Source: Acanthamoeba sp. SK_2022b
Taxonomy: Eukaryota; Discosea; Longamoebia; Acanthamoebidae
Length of the DNA stretch: 11,407 nucleotides
Reading direction: 5' to 3'
Assembly (NCBI GenBank): GCA_027943245.1
Contig: JANDJZ010001288.1
Span: forward strand, 1-11,407
A program made the position numbers and the translations under genes. Positions 7,834 through 11,407 of the stretch are shown here, piece after piece. Position 1 is the stretch's first letter, and each line of letters begins with the position of its first letter. The notes beneath the pieces are model-generated. The model saw nothing but the letters and a program-made list of their open reading frames with translations, was not told the origin of the DNA and did not search any database.

Positions 7834-8753
7834 GGCCCGCGGCGCTGCGCCAGGCCGTCGCCCATCTGAAGGCGGCGTTCGGCGTCAGCGAGCGACGGGC
7901 CTGCTCCATCATCAAGGCGGACCGTAAGTCGGTGCGCTATCGCTCCTGCCGACAGCCGGACACGGCGCTGCGGGAGCGGCTGCGCGCCCTGGCTGTCGAG
8001 CGGCGACGGTTCGGCTATCGGCGGCTGTTCGTGCTGCTGCGGCGTGAGGGAGAACCCTCGGGCAAGAACCGGATCTACCGGCTCTATCGCGAGGAAGGCC
8101 TGACGGTGCGCAAGCGCCGCTCACGTCGTCGCGCCATGGGCACGCGCGCGCCGATCCTGGTCGAGGCCAGGCCGAACGCCCGCTGGTCGCTGGACTTTGT
8201 GCACGACCAGTTCGCCACGGGCCGCCGCTTCCGCATTCTCAACGTGGTCGACGACGTCACCCGCGAGTGCCTGGCGGCGATCCCCGACACCTCGATCTCG
8301 GGACGCCGCGTCGCGCGAGAGCTGACAGCGCTGATCGCTCGGCGGGGCCGTCCCGCCATGATCGTCAGCGACAACGGCACGGAGTTCACGTCCACCGCCA
8401 TCCTGGCCTGGGCGCAGGATCATGGCGTCGACTGGCACTACATCGCGCCGGGCAAGCCGACCCAGAACGGGTTTGTGGAATCCTTCAACGGCCGGATGCG
8501 CGACGAACTGCTCAACGAGAGCCTGTTCTTCAGCCTGGATCACGCCCGCCAGAAGGTCGCCGCCTGGGCGCTGGACTACAACACCCGCCGGCCGCACTCG
8601 TCGATCGGCTACCTCACCCCGGAGGCTTTTGCCGCCAGTCTGACCGCAACAGGCCGACCCGCTGCGCAGGATGAAAGCTGCGCGGCCCGGCCTGTTGCTC
8701 ACCCCACGCTGCGAGGCGTAACTAACCCAAGGACTCTGGTCGCCGCTGGATGA
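7827..8753 (+). CDS. IS3-family transposase OrfB (DDE integrase domain)
   Basis: This catalytic part is reached by -1 frameshifting at 7821-7827; the GTG at 7827 is only the nominal start. An HTH_21 segment comes first (RRFGYRRLFVLLRREG, about residues 60-75), then the integrase core (rve): Asp123 in RWSLDFVHD, Asp182 in IVSDNGTEF and Glu218 in GFVESFNG, with exactly 35 residues between the second Asp and the Glu (DD35E). HSSIGYLTPEAF near the C-terminus is also characteristic. The reading frame is intact, so the element could be active. The stop is at 8751-8753, inside the element and just before the right repeat. Confidence 0.94.
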   Translation: MVGPAALRQAVAHLKAAFGVSERRACSIIKADRKSVRYRSCRQPDTALRERLRALAVERRRFGYRRLFVLLRREGEPSGKNRIYRLYREEGLTVRKRRSRRRAMGTRAPILVEARPNARWSLDFVHDQFATGRRFRILNVVDDVTRECLAAIPDTSISGRRVARELTALIARRGRPAMIVSDNGTEFTSTAILAWAQDHGVDWHYIAPGKPTQNGFVESFNGRMRDELLNESLFFSLDHARQKVAAWALDYNTRRPHSSIGYLTPEAFAASLTATGRPAAQDESCAARPVAHPTLRGVTNPRTLVAAG

Positions 8754-8757
8754 AAAC

Positions 8758-9675
8758 TCAGGGGCACGTCAGGCCGGTTGCGCTATCGAAGGTTCTGTAA
8801 GTCGCTGGTTCGCCGCCTCTCTCATCATAGGGAAAGACATGGGACTGAAAGACTGAGACCTGCTCATAACCCCACCACGGACGGGGTAGGCGGTCCTGGA
8901 TTTCTTTTCGAACGTACAGGAAACCAAGGCCAAAATCGCCCATCAGCCATTTGTAGCTTGAGGTGGAGGCGAAATCGACGCCGCTGCTTCTCAGGTCCAC
9001 CGGTATTGCGCCGGCGGCATGGACGATGTCCGCATAGACATAGGCGCCGCGAGCGTGGGCGATGTCGCATATCTTCTTGAGGTCATGTTCAAAGCCATTG
9101 ACGGTGGAAACGAGGCTAATCGACACCAGCTTGGTTTGACCGGTGATCGAGGCCTCCATCTCGTCCATGTCGATGCGGCCATCTGCGGTCATGCCCAGTG
9201 TCACCACATCCATCCCGGCCTTTTTCAGCTCCCCATAGGTGTAGAAGGAACCGAAAAAATGGAGAGCGTCAGTTACGATCCGACCGCCCATTTGTGGGAA
9301 CCCCATGGCTTTGAGGACCAGGTTCTCGCCCATGGTGGTGGATTGGGTAATGCACAGTTCGTCAGGCGAGGCGCCAATCAGCCTGGCCAGGTCCGCGACC
9401 ACGTCCGCCTGTTTCTGGCGCATACTGTAGTTCGGGGTCGAGCCGTCCTTGGTTTTAAACCGCAGGTATTCTTCCAGGGCGCGGCGCGCGCCTAGAGGCA
9501 TGGGGTGGGTCGATCCCGAGTCGAGATAGGTTGTCGGCATGGCGGCAAACGCCGAGCGAGCCGGCAGCAAAGGCGCGCTTTGCAAGGCGTCCATCAGGCC
9601 GGCTTTGACAGCTTCGCCGGACGTGGCGGGCGCAATAGCGGCGGCGGCGAACAGGGCGCGACGGGTGAGAGGCAT
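8758..9675 (-). pseudogene. Class V aminotransferase (Tat-like leader), 3' end cut by IS3
   Basis: This is a PLP-dependent enzyme of aminotransferase class V, the fold of cysteine desulfurases and isopenicillin-N epimerases. Residues 1-22 (MPLTRRALFAAAAIAP...) look like a twin-arginine export leader, suggesting periplasmic action. The core starts near YLDSGSTHPMP (about 50-60). Asp216 and His219 in YADIVHAAG sit where the cofactor ring is held, and Lys242 in STSSYKWLMGD is the likely Schiff-base lysine. The gene reads cleanly to Gly301 (ATYRTFDSATG), where the IS3 end begins; the last four residues and stop come from the IS. Roughly the C-terminal quarter is lost, so activity is unlikely. AGGA lies about 9 nt before the ATG. 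The substrate is unknown. Confidence 0.85.
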
Positions 9676-9821
9676 TGAAGGGATCCTGTCAGTGAGGCCG
9701 GGCCGCCTCTGAACGAGGATAGCGCGCGCTGGCGAACCGCATCTTTGCGAAGTGGCTACGAAATCAGAGCCTTTAGGGTAAAACTATCCATCGGATTGAT
9801 GCGAAGCGACTTGTGTTGCGC

Positions 9822-10317
9822 CTATCGCCCTTTCGATGGGCCGAATTGACGGATGGTCAGAGGCAGGGCTGTTTGTTTTTTCGTGTCAGTCAGCGTCACG
9901 ATGGAGCTGATATCGATAACGCCAGGCGGCGAGCAAGACGTAAAGATAAAGTCCTGATACCATTTTACGTCTGGGGCGACGACTTTCAGCATGCAGTCAG
10001 TGTCGCCAAATACGGTCCAGCATTCCAACACCTCAGGAATTTTATCCACTTCGTGTCGAAAGCGCTCGCGCTCGTCGTCATCGAGCGTCCTCATCTTCAG
10101 TTGGGCGAAGATGTACATGTTAATGCCGAGCTTTTCGTCATCGAAGGGCGACGATAACCGATTTTATGTAGCCCTCATCACGGAGCCGCTGAATTCGCCG
10201 CCAGCACGGCGACTGTGACAGTCCCACGCGTGAAGCTAATTCGGCCGATGAAAGTGACGCATCTTTCTGCATCACATTCAAAATCTTCAGGTCGATCTGG
10301 TCCAGAACAAAAGGCAT
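9822..10317 (-). pseudogene. Lrp/AsnC-family transcriptional regulator, frameshifted
   Basis: This is a feast/famine regulator that normally binds DNA and senses an amino acid. The N-terminal winged helix-turn-helix is clear: LDQIDLKILNVMQKDA, then SSAELASRVGLSQSPCWRRI and RLRDEGYI (residues 5-51 from the ATG at 10317). A single extra base near 10141-10146 ends the frame in a TGA; removing it would continue as LDDEKLGIN into the ligand-binding RAM domain (MYIFAQLKM ... ECWTVFGDTDCMLKVVAPD ... PGVIDISSIVTL ... TALPL, stop 9822). Around 9935-9955, TSCSPPGV replaces the usual L-x-x-LPGV, suggesting further compensating indels. An in-frame TTG at 10332 is a less likely start. Lrp genes often control neighbouring amino-acid genes. 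Confidence 0.85.
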
Positions 10318-10421
10318 CGTGCATGCATCCAACTATTTTATTCCGACTTGATTGTCGCCATTAGGTCGCTCTCTAGCAACTTTTATTCATGCAACGACGA
10401 GGCTTTTTGGAGCAGAGGTCA
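10318..10421 (-). promoter_or_regulatory. AT-rich gap upstream of the Lrp-type gene
   Basis: This 104-bp gap between the dehydratase stop and the regulator start is clearly more AT-rich than its surroundings. On the - strand it contains GTTGC twice, 15 bp apart (10391-10395 and 10376-10380), and TAAAAT close to the start codon, so it could hold a promoter and an autoregulatory site. This rests on composition and the repeat only. Confidence 0.3.
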
Positions 10422-10711
10422 CTATCGCAATCTGCCGATCATCAGTCGGTCTATGATATTCGCCAGGTCGAAATCCTTCTGGGAAACCCCGTTGGCGTCG
10501 TGCGTCGTCAACCAGATTTCCAACCGATCAAACACATTAGCCCACTCGGGGTGATGGTCCGCCTGTTCGGCGGCGAAACCAATTTCCATCATCGCCGACA
10601 GCGCTTGAGGGAAGCCCGGAAACAAAAGCTGGCGGTAGAGCGCGCGCCGATCCGCATCGTAGCGCCAGGACTCAAGGCTTTCGACGGCGGCGGTGATTGT
10701 GCGGGTGTCAT
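10422..10711 (-). CDS. phhB: Pterin-4a-carbinolamine dehydratase, start region frameshifted
   Basis: The enzyme (PCD/PhhB) dehydrates 4a-hydroxytetrahydrobiopterin, formed by aromatic amino acid hydroxylases, so that the pterin can be reduced again. The family signature is present: EQADHHPEW (active-site His pair), a following aromatic (VFDRLEIWLT), then TTHD and a C-terminal Asp. The upstream part ESLESWRYDADRRALYRQL also fits. The predicted start is the ATG at 10709-10711, 21 bp after the SDR stop. However, that ATG is one frame off from the conserved body, with the change needed near the CGGCGGCGG tract at 10684-10692, and no start codon exists in the correct frame. Product length would be about 95 aa, normal for the family. 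It is probably cotranscribed with the SDR. Confidence 0.85.
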
Positions 10712-10732
10712 TAGGTCGATCAAGGCAGCTTC

Positions 10733-11398
10733 CTAGACGGCGGGATTGATCACGGGCAGCAAGGCTCCGTTCACGGCGCGCGAGGCCGGGGAGGTAAGAA
10801 AACGGATGGTGTCTGCGATGGCGGCAGGCGACGTCCATTGGGTGAAATCCGCGTCAGGCATGTCGCGTCGATTGGTCGGGGTGTCGATGATTGACGGCAA
10901 TATGGCGTTGACGCGGACTGCGGCCGGACGAAGCTCGGCGGACAGGACTTCGGCAATCTGGCCACGCCAGTTTGGCTGCGGCGTACGGCGCCATGCCCAC
11001 GCTCCGGCGAGCTGGGCGGAATGAGCACCGACGAGAACAATGCTCGCGTTTCGAGCCAGATGCGGCAGTGCGGCTTGGACCGTGCAGACTGCGCTCTCCA
11101 CATTGGCGGCATAGAGGGAGCGCCAATCGTCAGGAGAGGATTGGGCGACAGGCAGCCACCGGAACGCCCCGGCCAGATGCACAAGCGCGTCGAAACCTCC
11201 GATGCGTCTGGCGGCGGTCTCTACAGCGGCGCGCGCCTGGTCGGGGGCGGACAGATCGCCTGCGATGATTAGGTCAAGATTTGGCGACGCGCCCGGATTC
11301 TCGCCCGCGAGGCCGACAACCTGATCGCCTGCCTCCAGCAAGGCGGCGTGGACGACGCGGCCCAGGGCGCCATTGGCGCCTGTCAGGCAAATACGCAT
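10733..11398 (-). CDS. SDR oxidoreductase, dihydropteridine-reductase-like
   Basis: This is a short-chain dehydrogenase/reductase using NAD(P)H. The dinucleotide motif TGANGALG (residues 7-14), HLAG and LPSIIDTPTNRRDMPDADF are visible. The DTPxNRxxMPxADFxxW block resembles that of quinonoid dihydropteridine reductase, and the next gene is a PCD, so recycling of a pterin cofactor is a reasonable role. The catalytic YxxxK is absent from the main frame: 10971-10985 encodes YAAAK in a different frame, while the main frame reads WAWRRTPQPNWRGQIAEV there. At least three indels that cancel out (about 10950-11012) would explain it. The ATG at 11398 fits family length (about 221 aa). The gene is at the window edge, so its promoter is not visible. 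Confidence 0.85.
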   Translation of the reverse strand: MRICLTGANGALGRVVHAALLEAGDQVVGLAGENPGASPNLDLIIAGDLSAPDQARAAVETAARRIGGFDALVHLAGAFRWLPVAQSSPDDWRSLYAANVESAVCTVQAALPHLARNASIVLVGAHSAQLAGAWAWRRTPQPNWRGQIAEVLSAELRPAAVRVNAILPSIIDTPTNRRDMPDADFTQWTSPAAIADTIRFLTSPASRAVNGALLPVINPAV

Positions 11399-11407
11399 GA
11401 AAAACCT

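Larger units (their letters stand above)
7503..8771 (+). mobile_element. IS3-family insertion sequence (IS407/IS51-like), complete
   Basis: This is a 1269-bp element whose ends are perfect 15-bp inverted repeats, TGACGTGCCCCTGAG (7503-7517) and CTCAGGGGCACGTCA (8757-8771), with the TG...CA termini of the family. It encodes OrfA and OrfB linked by a classic slippery site. The bases outside the ends (CCT on the left, GGC on the right) are not a direct repeat, so the usual 3-4 bp target duplication is missing. The left end abuts the IS5-family remnant and the right end lies inside the aminotransferase gene. Confidence 0.93.

Noticed and set aside
10318..10332. Upstream in-frame TTG as start of the Lrp-type regulator
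   Set aside because: The ATG at 10317 gives the usual spacing to the helix-turn-helix; the TTG adds only MDACT with no better ribosome site.

Overview
The window reads as an alphaproteobacterial chromosome, most likely Caulobacterales (a Brevundimonas- or Caulobacter-like genome). The reasons are the rRNA operon layout (tRNA-Ile, tRNA-Ala, 23S, 5S, tRNA-fMet), GC-rich protein-coding DNA, and the kinds of IS elements and housekeeping genes. This placement is inferred from style; no database search was possible.

Layout. Bases 1-3758 (+ strand) are the 3' part of an rRNA operon: 16S-23S spacer with tRNA-Ile(GAT) and tRNA-Ala(TGC), a complete 23S, a 5S and an initiator tRNA-fMet(CAT), with long complementary stretches bracketing the 23S and 5S that look like RNase III-type processing stems. 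The 16S itself lies upstream of the window. Directly after the tRNA-fMet, on the - strand, is a large serine recombinase gene (3759-5351) broken by many frame changes. It is preceded by a small ORF (5348-5620) whose stop overlaps the recombinase start.

Bases 5707-8771 are an insertion-sequence cluster: a complete IS5-family (IS427-group-like) element with a slippery A6G5 tract; about 650 bp without a recognisable gene; a deleted and truncated second IS5-family element on the - strand; and a complete IS3-family (IS407/IS51-like) element with 15-bp perfect terminal inverted repeats and an A_AAA_AAG frameshift site. The IS3 element cuts off the 3' end of a class V aminotransferase gene carrying a Tat-like leader. 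Its two flanks share no target duplication, which suggests a deletion or recombination after insertion.

Bases 9822-11398 (all - strand) carry, in transcription order, an SDR oxidoreductase resembling dihydropteridine reductase, a pterin-4a-carbinolamine dehydratase (PhhB/PCD), and an Lrp/AsnC-family regulator. The first two are the two enzymes that regenerate tetrahydropterin after aromatic amino acid hydroxylation, so this looks like a pterin-recycling module with a local regulator. All three genes carry apparent single-base indels: the SDR's YxxxK active site is in the wrong frame, the PCD has no in-frame start, and the Lrp gene is split. Either this locus is decaying or the assembly has indel errors. 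That ambiguity is the main caution for anyone using the window.

No CRISPR array, prophage or clearly new defence system was seen.
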